A stretch of 64,000 nt of DNA from Amylibacter marinus (GCF_030160015.1 NZ_BSNN01000008.1:186001-250000); one strand, 5' to 3'. Shown: positions 36,847 to 45,158, counted from the stretch's first letter. Numbers and translations are program-made. Notes: generated by a model from the letters alone, not told the origin.

Positions 36847-37821
36847 TTAGTAAGCTTCGTCGATGTGATCAGCGGCATTTTCAATCGTGAAGACACGGTC
36901 TTCTACCTTGACCCAACCTGGGATTTTTTCGCCAGCAGCATATTTTTTCATGACATCACATGCCAACGGGCCAAAGAACGGGGAGCTTTCAACCGTTACA
37001 CCCATTTTGCCGTCAATAATCGCCTGTAATGCGTCACGAGTACCATCGATAGAAACCACAGTGATATCCACACCTGGCTTGCGACCCGCAAGTTCTAACG
37101 CTTGGATCGCACCAATCGCCATTTCATCATTATGCGCATAAACAACATTTACGTCCGGATGCGCTTGCAGCAATGTTTCCATGACTTGGCGCCCTAGATC
37201 ACGCGCAAAGTCACCGGTTTGCGAGGCAACAATTTCAAAACGATCATCTTGAAGAATACGATCATCAAAACCCTTTTTGCGATCATTCGCAGGAGAAGAT
37301 CCCGTTGTGCCTTCCAGTTCAACAATCACACCCTTTTCACCGGCGAAATTATCTATAAGCCATTCGGCGGCGCGATTACCTTGTTCAATAAAATCAGACC
37401 CAAGGAATGCAACAAAATGCTCGCCCGCTTGGGCAATGTTTGAATCCACCGAGCGATCAATCAAAAATGTTGGAATGCCCGCCGCCTTGGCTTTCATTAC
37501 TGCAGGAAGCAATGGCTTCTCTTCGCGTGGTGGCAAGAACAACACATCAATGCCCTGTGCAATCATAGAGTCAACATCTGCAACCTGTTTCGCCGCAGAA
37601 CCCGCAGCATCTGTGGCAATCAACTCCCAACCACATGATTTTGCTGTGTCATGGAATGACTTGGTTTCAGCAATACGCCATGGGTTGTTTGATTCCATTT
37701 GCGCAAAGCCAACACGGTATGTGTCCTTAACTGCCAATGGTGGTGTATCAGCAAATGATACACCTGCACTTAGGCTTACACTCACGGCAATTGCTGCTCC
37801 AAGCAGAATTCGTCTTTTCAT
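36847..37821 (-). CDS. Sugar ABC binding protein (RbsB-like, CUT2)
   Basis: A 324-residue periplasmic protein with Sec signal (MKRRILLGAAIAVSVSLSAG, cleavage near SFA) and the RbsB-type fold: YRVGFAQMESNNPWRIAETK, DVLFLPPREEKPLLPAVMKA, IDRSVDSN, VIVELEGTTGSSPANDRKKG, VVYAHNDEMAIGAIQAL and VVSIDGTRDALQAIIDGKMG. The pattern is closest by eye to the YtfQ-type galactofuranose/pentose group. Clear ribosome site GGAGGAATACT. It follows the aldehyde dehydrogenase by 58 bp. Confidence 0.93.
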   Translation of the reverse strand: MKRRILLGAAIAVSVSLSAGVSFADTPPLAVKDTYRVGFAQMESNNPWRIAETKSFHDTAKSCGWELIATDAAGSAAKQVADVDSMIAQGIDVLFLPPREEKPLLPAVMKAKAAGIPTFLIDRSVDSNIAQAGEHFVAFLGSDFIEQGNRAAEWLIDNFAGEKGVIVELEGTTGSSPANDRKKGFDDRILQDDRFEIVASQTGDFARDLGRQVMETLLQAHPDVNVVYAHNDEMAIGAIQALELAGRKPGVDITVVSIDGTRDALQAIIDGKMGVTVESSPFFGPLACDVMKKYAAGEKIPGWVKVEDRVFTIENAADHIDEAY

Positions 37822-37879
37822 TAGTATTCCTCCAGTTTAATTGACGGCCTTTTCCTCCCAGCCGTAGTTTTGAATGAGG

Positions 37880-39346
37880 CTACCCCCAATTCATATAAAG
37901 GCTCTGCTTGCGCATATACCCATCGAAACCATATTTACCGTCTTCGCCGCCTAGCCCCGATTGCCCCCAGCCATTGTGGAAGGCATGGACTTGTTCGCCA
38001 TTGGCACGGTTTACGTAAATTTCACCGAACTTAAGCGCATATGGCGTTTGCATTATGCGCCTGTGGTTTTCGGTGAATATGTAGGCAGATAAACCAAATT
38101 CTGTGTCGTTTGCCTGCGCAATCGCATGATCAAAATCATCAACCCGCATGGCCGCCACAGCAGGCCCGAACACTTCGCTTTGAACAATTGGCGAGGCATT
38201 ATCTTTAACCTCAAGCACAGTCGGTGCATACCAATGCCCGCGTTTGAACCGCCCCTGCGTTAACGGGCCGCCCTCCAAAAGCACCTCGGCACCATCCGCT
38301 AGCGCGCTTTGAACGATGGATTGAACTTTATCAACCTCGACACCGCTAACCTTTGGGCCCATATCAGGGCTTTCCATCGGGTCACCAATCGTCAATGCCG
38401 CAGACTTGGCGACGAACTTCTCTAAAAATTCATCCGCAATATCTTTGTGCAGGTACATGCGCTCGTTGCAGGTGCATATCTGACCACAGTTGGTATATCT
38501 CGCAGCAACGGCCGCCTCGACCGCTTTGTCAATATTGGCATCCCCCAACACGATAAATGGTGCTTTACCACCCAATTCAAGGCGCAGCACCTTCATGCCA
38601 TCGGCGGCCGCTCGGAAAATCTCTTGGCCAGCGCGATTGCTACCGGTCATTGTAACCAATGAGGTAATTGGGCTTTGCACCAACGCCTGCCCAACAACCC
38701 GACCATATCCCGTAAGAACATTGAATAGCCCCTTTGGAACCCCCGCTTGTTCTGCCAAGGAGGCGATAAATAGTCCTGACAAAGGTGTAATTTCATGCGC
38801 TAATAGGACGAAACCGTTACCCGCCACCAACGCAGGCCCCAACTTGCGTGTCGCCAGCGCCGCAGGATAATTCCAAGATGTCAGACCAACTACCACACCA
38901 TAGGGATGGCGCCTAATTTGCACCTCTTCGTTCACATTGTCAGAGGCAATAATATCCCCTTCAATGCGGCGTGCATTCTCGGACGCATAATAGAGAAATG
39001 CGGCCGCCGCGGCGACTTCGCCTCTTGCTTGGTCTAGGGGCTTACCCTGCTCTGCTGTAATCAATGCCGCCAGATCGTTAGCGCGCGCTGTGATCAAATC
39101 TCCCAGCTTGCGCACAACCTGACCGCGCTGCACGGCGGGAACCTTTGCCCAAGAGGCCTGCGCTATTTGCGCCACTTCAAGGGCGCGAATAGCATCTTCC
39201 TGCGTCCCAATGGGGGTTGTCGCAATCACCTCTTCAGTTGCGGGGTTTTCCACCGCAACAGTTTCGGTTGTTGCACCTGCAACCCAATCGCCACCGATAT
39301 ACATTGATGCGTTCTGCACCTTTCCGGATGTCATATCGAAGTCCAT
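37880..39346 (-). CDS. Aldehyde dehydrogenase, AldA-like, altered NAD-site motif
   Basis: A 488-residue aldehyde dehydrogenase resembling E. coli AldA (lactaldehyde/glycolaldehyde dehydrogenase): ELGGKAPFIVLGDANIDKAV with the general-base Glu, the catalytic Cys in NCGQICTCNERMY and the FGEIYVNRANGEQVHAFHNG ending. The usual V-x-KPSE cofactor motif is replaced by FVLLAHEITPL, so the Lys that normally binds the adenosine ribose is absent. This is read on intact codons, not a frameshift. Start is the ATG at 39346 with AAAGGA at a proper distance. It heads the minus-strand operon of locus B and lies next to a TGGTCATACCA site. Confidence 0.9.
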   Translation of the reverse strand: MDFDMTSGKVQNASMYIGGDWVAGATTETVAVENPATEEVIATTPIGTQEDAIRALEVAQIAQASWAKVPAVQRGQVVRKLGDLITARANDLAALITAEQGKPLDQARGEVAAAAAFLYYASENARRIEGDIIASDNVNEEVQIRRHPYGVVVGLTSWNYPAALATRKLGPALVAGNGFVLLAHEITPLSGLFIASLAEQAGVPKGLFNVLTGYGRVVGQALVQSPITSLVTMTGSNRAGQEIFRAAADGMKVLRLELGGKAPFIVLGDANIDKAVEAAVAARYTNCGQICTCNERMYLHKDIADEFLEKFVAKSAALTIGDPMESPDMGPKVSGVEVDKVQSIVQSALADGAEVLLEGGPLTQGRFKRGHWYAPTVLEVKDNASPIVQSEVFGPAVAAMRVDDFDHAIAQANDTEFGLSAYIFTENHRRIMQTPYALKFGEIYVNRANGEQVHAFHNGWGQSGLGGEDGKYGFDGYMRKQSLYMNWG

Positions 39347-39355
39347 CACCATTCC

Positions 39356-39371
39356 TTTTGGTCATACCAAA
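39356..39371. promoter_or_regulatory. Candidate GntR-B operator TTTTGGTCATACCAAA
   Basis: The core TTTGGTCATACCAAA is a palindrome with TGGTNNNACCA, the class consensus for FadR-subgroup GntR regulators. It lies 10 bp before the aldehyde dehydrogenase start in the 193-bp divergent promoter shared with the GMC gene. The paralogous GntR-B gene is nearby at 41281. Confidence 0.65.
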
Positions 39372-39439
39372 CTAAGGCAGTTGTCGGTCATCCTGTTAAA
39401 TTCGTCAAGCATTTTCTAAAAATATGTTACTCTTGCTGA

Positions 39440-39455
39440 TTTTGGTATGATCATA
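39440..39455. promoter_or_regulatory. Second candidate GntR-B site (TGGTATGATCA)
   Basis: TTTTGGTATGATCAT, read on the minus strand as ATGATCATACCAAAA, matches site B1 in the GATCATACCAAA half. One arm is imperfect. Its centre is 84 bp from that of site B1 and lies on the GMC side of the same promoter region. Confidence 0.45.
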
Positions 39456-39539
39456 TACACTATATATCTGTACACAGCAACGTATGCGTTAGCCTGAACC
39501 CTTTCGCGGCCAATTGCACCACCACATAGGAGTAGTAAC

Positions 39540-41159
39540 ATCGACACATTTGATTTCATTGTTGTTGGCGGCGGCGCATCGGGCTGTGTAGTCGCCGCGC
39601 GCTTGGCATCCGAGGGCGATTACAAAGTTCTGTTACTTGAGGCTGGTTACTCAAATAAACACCCCTTGCTGGATATGCCTCCTGGAATTTTTAAAATGAT
39701 CAACGGTACGAAATATATGCGATACCACAAAACCGTGGCGCAACCGCATCTGAATAACCGCGTACATGAAATACCACAGGGGCATGTGTTGGGCGGCGGA
39801 TCTTCTGTCAACGCACAGGTTTATATGCGTGGTCGCCCAGCCGATTATGATGACTGGCACAGTGAACTTCGGGGCAGCAATGATGGGGTAGATTGGGATT
39901 GGAATGCCGTTTTACCCCACTTTAGAAATATGGAAGACAACAATAGATTGAACAATGATCTGCACGGATCAGGTGGCGCGCTTCTCGTGTCTGATCCCGG
40001 CCATGTTGATCACCTTTCACGCCTTTTCGTAAAATCGGTTCAGGGCTTGGGCGAGCCGTTTACGCCAGATTTTAACGGCAAGCGGCAACGGGGCGTTGGT
40101 TTTTATCAATTTATGAACAGAAACGGCCGCCGCTCCTCGGCAGCATATGCATATATCACCCCCCAAGAATCCAACCCAAATTTGACAATCCGATTGCAAG
40201 CCGAAGTGCATTCGCTTGTGATCGAAAACGACACAGCAATCGGTGTTAAATATGCCGACAAATCCGGTCGAATACACACCGTCCACTGCACCCGCGAGGT
40301 CGTCCTAGCAGCAGGGTCCCTGATCACCCCCAAAATACTGATGCTTTCAGGAATCGGCCCGCGTGAACACCTAGAAGACATCGGTATCACCTGCAAAAAT
40401 CACCTAGCTGGCGTCGGTCAGAACTTGATCGACCATCCCGAAGTCCCCATTACCGCACGTGTTAAGGGTAAACATGGCTATTACAAACAAGGCGAAGGAT
40501 GGCGAATGCTCAAAAACGGTCTGCAATTCAAAATGTTTGGCAGCGGCCCTATTACGTCTGCGGGTGTCGAAGCCGGTGCATTTGTTAATCCAACCAGCCC
40601 CAATGACCCGCCCACTATACAAGCCTTTTGCGTCCCGATCGTCTATGTGGATCGTGATACGCGTGATCTGGTTCAAGACGGCTATGGCCTGACGGTGACC
40701 ACAGTCGTGGTAAAGCCAAAATCACGCGGCACGGTTAAACTTGCCTCGGCAAATCCCAAAGATATGCCACTGGTTTCGCCGAACTTGTTAAAACACTCAG
40801 ATGATATGGATGCGATGATTGAGGGACAGAAGTTTTTCCTACGCGCATTTGACACAATGCCGCTTTCAGAACACGTTGACAGGGTCATGCTTCCGGATCC
40901 AAAAGAAAAAAGCGACGAAGCCCTGCGAAATTACTGTAAGCGCTTTGTCAAAACCAACTATCACCCAGCGGGCACCGCGCGAATGGGCAAAGACGGAGAC
41001 CCCATGGCCGTGTTAGACCCACGCATGCGCGTTCGCGGCATCAAGGGGCTACGTGTTTGTGACCTGTCAGCCATGCCCAACATAAATGCAGGTAATACAC
41101 AAGCACCGGCAATGATGATGGGTGATCGATGTGCTGATATAATTATGGGACACATTTAA
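39540..41159 (+). CDS. GMC-family oxidoreductase with apparent AUC start codon
   Basis: A 539-residue FAD-dependent GMC oxidoreductase (choline dehydrogenase/alcohol oxidase group). The FAD loop DFIVVGGGASGCVVAARLAS begins at once, then LLLEAG, HVLGGGSSVNAQVYMRG, AAGSLITPKILMLSGIG, and the C-terminal NYHPAGTARMG and NINAGNTQAPAMMMG with catalytic His. There is no ATG, GTG or TTG between the in-frame TGA at 39495 and the FAD motif. The only start at the right distance from a ribosome site (AGGAG at 39528-39532) is the ATC at 39540. A TTG at 39603 would delete the FAD motif. Probable role: oxidation of a sugar, polyol or alcohol in locus B. Confidence 0.85.
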   Translation: MDTFDFIVVGGGASGCVVAARLASEGDYKVLLLEAGYSNKHPLLDMPPGIFKMINGTKYMRYHKTVAQPHLNNRVHEIPQGHVLGGGSSVNAQVYMRGRPADYDDWHSELRGSNDGVDWDWNAVLPHFRNMEDNNRLNNDLHGSGGALLVSDPGHVDHLSRLFVKSVQGLGEPFTPDFNGKRQRGVGFYQFMNRNGRRSSAAYAYITPQESNPNLTIRLQAEVHSLVIENDTAIGVKYADKSGRIHTVHCTREVVLAAGSLITPKILMLSGIGPREHLEDIGITCKNHLAGVGQNLIDHPEVPITARVKGKHGYYKQGEGWRMLKNGLQFKMFGSGPITSAGVEAGAFVNPTSPNDPPTIQAFCVPIVYVDRDTRDLVQDGYGLTVTTVVVKPKSRGTVKLASANPKDMPLVSPNLLKHSDDMDAMIEGQKFFLRAFDTMPLSEHVDRVMLPDPKEKSDEALRNYCKRFVKTNYHPAGTARMGKDGDPMAVLDPRMRVRGIKGLRVCDLSAMPNINAGNTQAPAMMMGDRCADIIMGHI

Positions 41160-41280
41160 CACTTGGCACCTAAATCCAGAATTCACATATGGGCCGAGCT
41201 CATCTACACCAAGGAAACGGGATGTTGTCTACGCTCGTTAATATGCAACACAAACCTATGGTCACCAAAGGAGAACTTTC

Positions 41281-41988
41281 TTGTCAGATAAAGACAACAC
41301 CGACCGCGCAGCGGATCTTGTGGTTCGCCAACTTTCCCTTAAAATACAATCAGGGGAACTAAAGGACGGACAAACCTTGCCCGCAGAGCGCGATCTGATG
41401 GAAGAATTCGGCATCAGTCGCACCGTAGTTCGCGAGGCAGTTGTTGCTCTTTCAAACAAGGGTTTAGTAGAAGCGCGACCACGTTACCGCCCCGTAGTTC
41501 GCAAACCTGGATACGATGCCGCGTTCAATGCATTAGAAAGCATTGTCACGCATCTCTTGCACGAACCAGGTGGTGTAAAGAACCTGTTCGACACCCGTAT
41601 TATGATTGAATCGATGTTGGTACGCGAAGCCGCAAAGGACGCCGACAAATCAGACATCGCAAGGCTTAAAGAGGCACTTGCAGCAAACAAAGAGTCCATT
41701 GAAAACAGCGCCGCTTTCTATCAAACCGATATTGATTTTCACAAGGTTCTTTATGGCATCTCGCGCAATCCGGTTTTGCCCGCAATAAACAAAGCATACA
41801 CAACATGGCTTGCCCCACATTGGTCAAAGATGCCGCGACTCCCATCACGCAATGAAGCAAATTACCAAGCACATCTCGCAATTTTTGATGCAATCCTGAT
41901 GCGCGACGCAGATCTGGCAGAGGCTGCGCTACGCGATCATCTGCAGAATGCTTGGTCACAAGTAAGAGAAACTTTCGGAGATATATAA
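41281..41988 (+). CDS. GntR-family regulator, FadR/FCD subgroup (GntR-B)
   Basis: The 235-residue regulator starts at a TTG (41281) after AAAGGAGAACTTTC. Winged helix: LPAERDLMEEFGISRTVVRE, then LVEARPRYRPVVRKPGY. FCD domain from about 90, with FYQTDIDFHKVLYGISRNP and AHLAIFDAILMRDADLAEAA. It is paralogous to GntR-A along its whole length, even in the rare ARPRYRPVVRKP wing. It most likely controls the divergent aldehyde dehydrogenase/ABC operon and the GMC gene through the TGGTCATACCA sites. The upstream gap contains ATGGTCACCAAA, a possible degenerate self-site. Confidence 0.92.
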   Translation: MSDKDNTDRAADLVVRQLSLKIQSGELKDGQTLPAERDLMEEFGISRTVVREAVVALSNKGLVEARPRYRPVVRKPGYDAAFNALESIVTHLLHEPGGVKNLFDTRIMIESMLVREAAKDADKSDIARLKEALAANKESIENSAAFYQTDIDFHKVLYGISRNPVLPAINKAYTTWLAPHWSKMPRLPSRNEANYQAHLAIFDAILMRDADLAEAALRDHLQNAWSQVRETFGDI

Positions 41989-42028
41989 TAGCGAACTTGT
42001 CCCATTTAGTGCCGCTCCAAGTTTTCAT

Positions 42029-42073
42029 TTAGGCCGCCATTCGCTCGAAAGCCAAGGGGCTTTTCCATCCTAC
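42029..42073 (-). pseudogene. IS3-family OrfB C-terminal fragment
   Basis: The minus strand reads VGWKSPLAFERMAA then stop, the usual last residues of one IS3-subgroup OrfB (…GWKSPLAFER…). Nothing upstream in frame resembles a transposase, so only the final 14 codons survive. It is immediately next to, and opposite to, a second IS3 fragment. Confidence 0.65.
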
Positions 42074-42097
42074 GGTCGAAAGTTTTCGACATGGATC

Positions 42098-42510
42098 TGA
42101 CCTGCGCCTCTAAAATTCCCCCAAAATGATGCAGAGTCTGCCCAAGCAAAGGACAAACCTATGAAGAGGCGATTTACCGACGAACAGATAATATCAATCT
42201 TGAAGGAACAGGAGGTTGGTGAGCGGACTGCAGACCTATGCAGAAGGCACAGGACCAGCGAGGCGACGTTATACAAGTCCAAGGCCAAGTGCGGCGGAAT
42301 AGAGCCATCCGATGCGCGCAAACTGAAGGCGCTGGAAAGCTGTAACGCCAGACCGCGTGATGAATTGCTGAATGGAGAAATATGCTACACACTCAAAGAA
42401 GCGCAGATCATCATTGAAAATGGAGGAATCTCTACAACACAGAAAGCCCCCACAGCGCACTGGGATACAAACCATCAGCGCCAAAAAGCATCATGCTAGA
42501 CCAAAGGCCG
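42098..42510 (+). mobile_element. Internally deleted IS3-family element (OrfA-OrfB fusion)
   Basis: The left end begins TGACCTGCGCC (42098), a usual IS3/IS407-type terminus. An ATG at 42161 opens OrfA (MKRRFTDEQIISILKEQEVG, TADLCRRH) up to about residue 58. The frame then continues directly as the OrfB C-terminus: ESCNARPRDELLNGEICYTL, the region of the last catalytic Glu. The junction at about 42335 removes the rest of OrfA and the first two Asp residues of the DDE triad. One base is missing after 42418; in the corrected frame the end reads NWRNLYNTESPHSALGYKP. The element is inactive. No clean right inverted repeat is visible. Confidence 0.75.
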
Positions 42511-42633
42511 ATCATGCACCGATATTAAACATGAACCAACTCGGCGGGGCTAAGCCACGCATGGCATTTCAGGTAATTGAACAACATAGGGAAGCGGCTA
42601 CCCTGTCAGCATAAATTACATTTTCTTTTCAAT

Positions 42634-43329
42634 TCAGGTACGACTTTTCTCAAACTCCGTCCATGCAGCTTCAAATTTATCGAAGTCAAAGTTGGGTTCA
42701 GATGCGGGGCCAATAATAAGATGTTCAGTGGACAAAAGTTTTTCGATTGCGGCTTCCAATTTACCGATCACGTCACGCGGAACAACGACTGCGCCATGGC
42801 GATCTGCATGAACTAAATCACCTTCTTCAACGCATAGCCCAAACACATTTACAGGTGTGCCAATCTCACGGACATGAACAAACCCATGGCTAGGCCCAAT
42901 TGATCCTGCAACCACGGGAAACCCATCTGGCATATCGCCCAAGTCGCGCATCACACCATTCGTCAAGGTCCCTGCCATACCAAACCCTTTGTGGATTGTT
43001 GTATTAACCTCGCCCCAATAGGCACCAATACAATCGGGATAATCCACATCTTCGATCACAACAACTGACGGTGCTGGCGCCTCTGCCATGTACCTGTAAT
43101 AATCCATGCGTCTTTTTTTGATGACATCAGTCGGTTCGCTTGGCGGGTTAACAGCTGCAATTTTTGCAGTTCGCGCAAAGCCGACAATGGGCGGCTCGTC
43201 TGGCGCGCTGCATAACATCGTCCCACGGGTAAATGCGGAAAACCCGCGTTTACCTTGCGCAACTTCGATAGCATTGCAAACCGTCGGCGTGTCTACAGAT
43301 CTTAGTTTTTTAAGTAGGGATGGGGTCAT
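42634..43329 (-). CDS. RraA/HMG-aldolase-family protein
   Basis: A 231-residue member of the RraA-like family, which includes 4-hydroxy-4-methyl-2-oxoglutarate/oxaloacetate aldolases and keto-acid lyases. Features are SVDTPTVCNAIEVAQGKRG, GAYWGEVNTTIHKGFGMAGT and TNGVMRDLGDM with the R-D pair that binds metal and substrate. It is slightly longer than the bacterial RraA (about 160) because of N- and C-terminal extensions, as in catabolic members. It is the last gene of the long operon and overlaps the hydrolase gene (ATGA), so it may perform the final retro-aldol cleavage or decarboxylation. Confidence 0.82.
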   Translation of the reverse strand: MTPSLLKKLRSVDTPTVCNAIEVAQGKRGFSAFTRGTMLCSAPDEPPIVGFARTAKIAAVNPPSEPTDVIKKRRMDYYRYMAEAPAPSVVVIEDVDYPDCIGAYWGEVNTTIHKGFGMAGTLTNGVMRDLGDMPDGFPVVAGSIGPSHGFVHVREIGTPVNVFGLCVEEGDLVHADRHGAVVVPRDVIGKLEAAIEKLLSTEHLIIGPASEPNFDFDKFEAAWTEFEKSRT

Positions 43330-44009
43330 ACTGCCTCTAACCAGCTTCGCAATGCGGCTGTCGTTTGGGTTGGGTTTTCAAGTGTTGGCAAATGGGCCGC
43401 GTTTTCAATCAGTGTTAGTGTGGCGTTTGGAATAATGTTCGCCATCTCCTCGTGTCTTGATACTGGGCATAATTGGTCATACGCTCCGCACATGACTAAA
43501 ACCGGACAGGAGATCGCCGCTAACGTATCGCTTTGATCGCGTCGATCCATTAGGGCGTTGGACTGGTTGACAAATGCCTCCGCACCTAAATCCATCGCCA
43601 TGTCCATACAAATATCCAAAATACGTGATTTGTTTGGCCCATCTACCAAGTAGCGAGGTTTCATTTCTTCGCGCATTACCGCCGACAAGCGTCCCGTGTT
43701 GGCCGCCTCAATTTGCGGAGCCCGCGCCTGCTTCACCGCATCCAATTCCGCCCGGTGATTGGTATCCATCAATGCTAGGCGTCGAACGCGTTTAGGTGCC
43801 AATCGCATGATTTCCATGGCAATAATACCGCCCATGGACAATCCCGCTAAGTCAAACTGATCTGGTGCTTGTTGTAGAACATTTTGCGCCATATCCGTCA
43901 TACTATTCTCGCGGACGGGCGTATAAACAACAGTATCGTCAAAGGCTTCGATCTGTGGCGCAAACAATCGTTCATCGCACATCATTCCAGGCAACAAAAC
44001 CAACGTCAT
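43326..44009 (-). CDS. Alpha/beta-hydrolase
   Basis: A 227-residue hydrolase: LVLLPGMMCDERLFAPQI at the N-terminus (oxyanion region), the nucleophile elbow AGLSMGGIIAMEIM with Ser, CPVLVMCGAYDQLCPVSRHE with the acid Asp, and the catalytic His in IENAAHLPTLENP. It resembles 3-oxoadipate enol-lactonase and BioH-type carboxylesterases. It probably cleaves an ester, lactone or C-C bond in this pathway. It starts two bases after the MetE-like stop. Confidence 0.87.
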   Translation of the reverse strand: MTLVLLPGMMCDERLFAPQIEAFDDTVVYTPVRENSMTDMAQNVLQQAPDQFDLAGLSMGGIIAMEIMRLAPKRVRRLALMDTNHRAELDAVKQARAPQIEAANTGRLSAVMREEMKPRYLVDGPNKSRILDICMDMAMDLGAEAFVNQSNALMDRRDQSDTLAAISCPVLVMCGAYDQLCPVSRHEEMANIIPNATLTLIENAAHLPTLENPTQTTAALRSWLEAV

Positions 44010-44011
44010 AA

Positions 44012-45139
44012 TCAGCCACTCACCAGCGCCGCGCCATCAACAAGACTGGCCAATTTAGCATAGGCAATATCCGGATCAACCGCACCAAATCCGGCAAAGG
44101 TGCCAAATCCGCAATCTGATCCAGCAATAACACGATCCGCCCCGACAATCGAAACAAAGCGCTCAATGCGCTGCGCCACCAATTCCGGGTGTTCAACAAA
44201 GTTAGTTGTCGTATCAACCACACCTGGCACCAAAACTTTATTTTCTGGAATTTCTGATTTACGGTTTTGAAAGACCGTCCACTCATGCGCATGGCGAGGG
44301 TTGGATGTTTCGAATAACACATATTGCGGCTTGGCGGACATCAATGTCGAAAACACTGTATCCATCGGGATATCGCAACAATGCGGCCCCTCATAATTCC
44401 CCCAACAAATATGCAAACGTATTTTCTCGGCTGGAATGTTTTCCAATGCATGGTTTAACGCTTCAACATGCATTGCCGCGACTTTCAGAAACTCTGCATC
44501 ACTTAGATCGTTAAACAACATGTGCCGCGACAGTGCTAAATCTGGGCAGTCCAGTTGCAAATCTAACCCCGATGCAACAATCGTTTCATACTCATCCCGC
44601 ATGGCATCTGCCAAAGCCGCCAAATAAGCTTCGCGAGTTTTGTAAAAATCGTTTTGCAAAAACAATGAAATCACGCCCGGTGACGCCGCATTCATGAAAC
44701 CACGCGTAACACCGTGTTTCGCCATCCCAGCCTTTAGGTTGTCGATGTCCTTTTGCAATTCTCCTTGACCTTTGGATTTCACCTCGCCCGTACACATTGG
44801 TCGGGCATATTGCGGTGTTCCACCATCATCGGCCAATCGCTTTAGAAACCCGGGAAACATTTTTAGATCCTCTGGCGCATTGCGTTCACTGTCACCCGAA
44901 AATCCCGTGTAGCGATCCTTCACATAGGTCGCATAGGAAATTTTGGACGTCTCGCCATCACTCACAATATCAATACCAGCTTTCGCTTGTTTACCAACTG
45001 TGTCATCCACTGCCGCCGTCATCGTGGCATCAAAAGCGGCAGTGTCGTATTCTTTGCCATTTTCCCGCGCAAAAATAAAATCAACCACTTCTTGGCTGCG
45101 TGGCAGGCTACCCACATGTGAGGTTAGTATTTTTGTCAA
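44012..45139 (-). CDS. MetE-C-like protein (cobalamin-independent methionine synthase fold)
   Basis: The 375-residue protein has the C-terminal MetE/UROD barrel: SHVGSLPRSQEVVD at the start, DIVSDGETSKISYATYV, LQLDCPDLALSRHM, the zinc-ligand segment RLHICWGNYEGPHC and GSDCGFGTFAG. Zinc ligands (His, Cys and the later Cys) are present, so thiol alkyl transfer is possible. It lacks the N-terminal half of MetE, as do epoxyalkane:CoM transferases and the short methyltransferases. Here, in a catabolic operon, a role in C-S bond making/breaking or methyl transfer is likelier than methionine synthesis. Start is a TTG at 45139 with AAAGGGATAG upstream. Confidence 0.83.
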   Translation of the reverse strand: MTKILTSHVGSLPRSQEVVDFIFARENGKEYDTAAFDATMTAAVDDTVGKQAKAGIDIVSDGETSKISYATYVKDRYTGFSGDSERNAPEDLKMFPGFLKRLADDGGTPQYARPMCTGEVKSKGQGELQKDIDNLKAGMAKHGVTRGFMNAASPGVISLFLQNDFYKTREAYLAALADAMRDEYETIVASGLDLQLDCPDLALSRHMLFNDLSDAEFLKVAAMHVEALNHALENIPAEKIRLHICWGNYEGPHCCDIPMDTVFSTLMSAKPQYVLFETSNPRHAHEWTVFQNRKSEIPENKVLVPGVVDTTTNFVEHPELVAQRIERFVSIVGADRVIAGSDCGFGTFAGFGAVDPDIAYAKLASLVDGAALVSG

Positions 45140-45158
45140 TTTCTATCCCTTTCAAAAA

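Larger units (their letters stand above)
41989..42633. other. Intergenic region made of IS3-family debris
   Basis: The 645 bp between GntR-B and the RraA-like gene consist largely of two different IS3-type fragments (42029-42073 minus, 42098-42510 plus). The last 100 bp before 42634 hold nothing I recognise; they are the end of the long minus-strand operon, but no convincing terminator hairpin is visible. Confidence 0.6.

Noticed and set aside
39603-41159. Starting the GMC gene at the TTG at 39603
   Set aside because: That start would cut off the glycine-rich FAD-binding motif, which is intact in the same frame just upstream, and there is no ribosome site before it.
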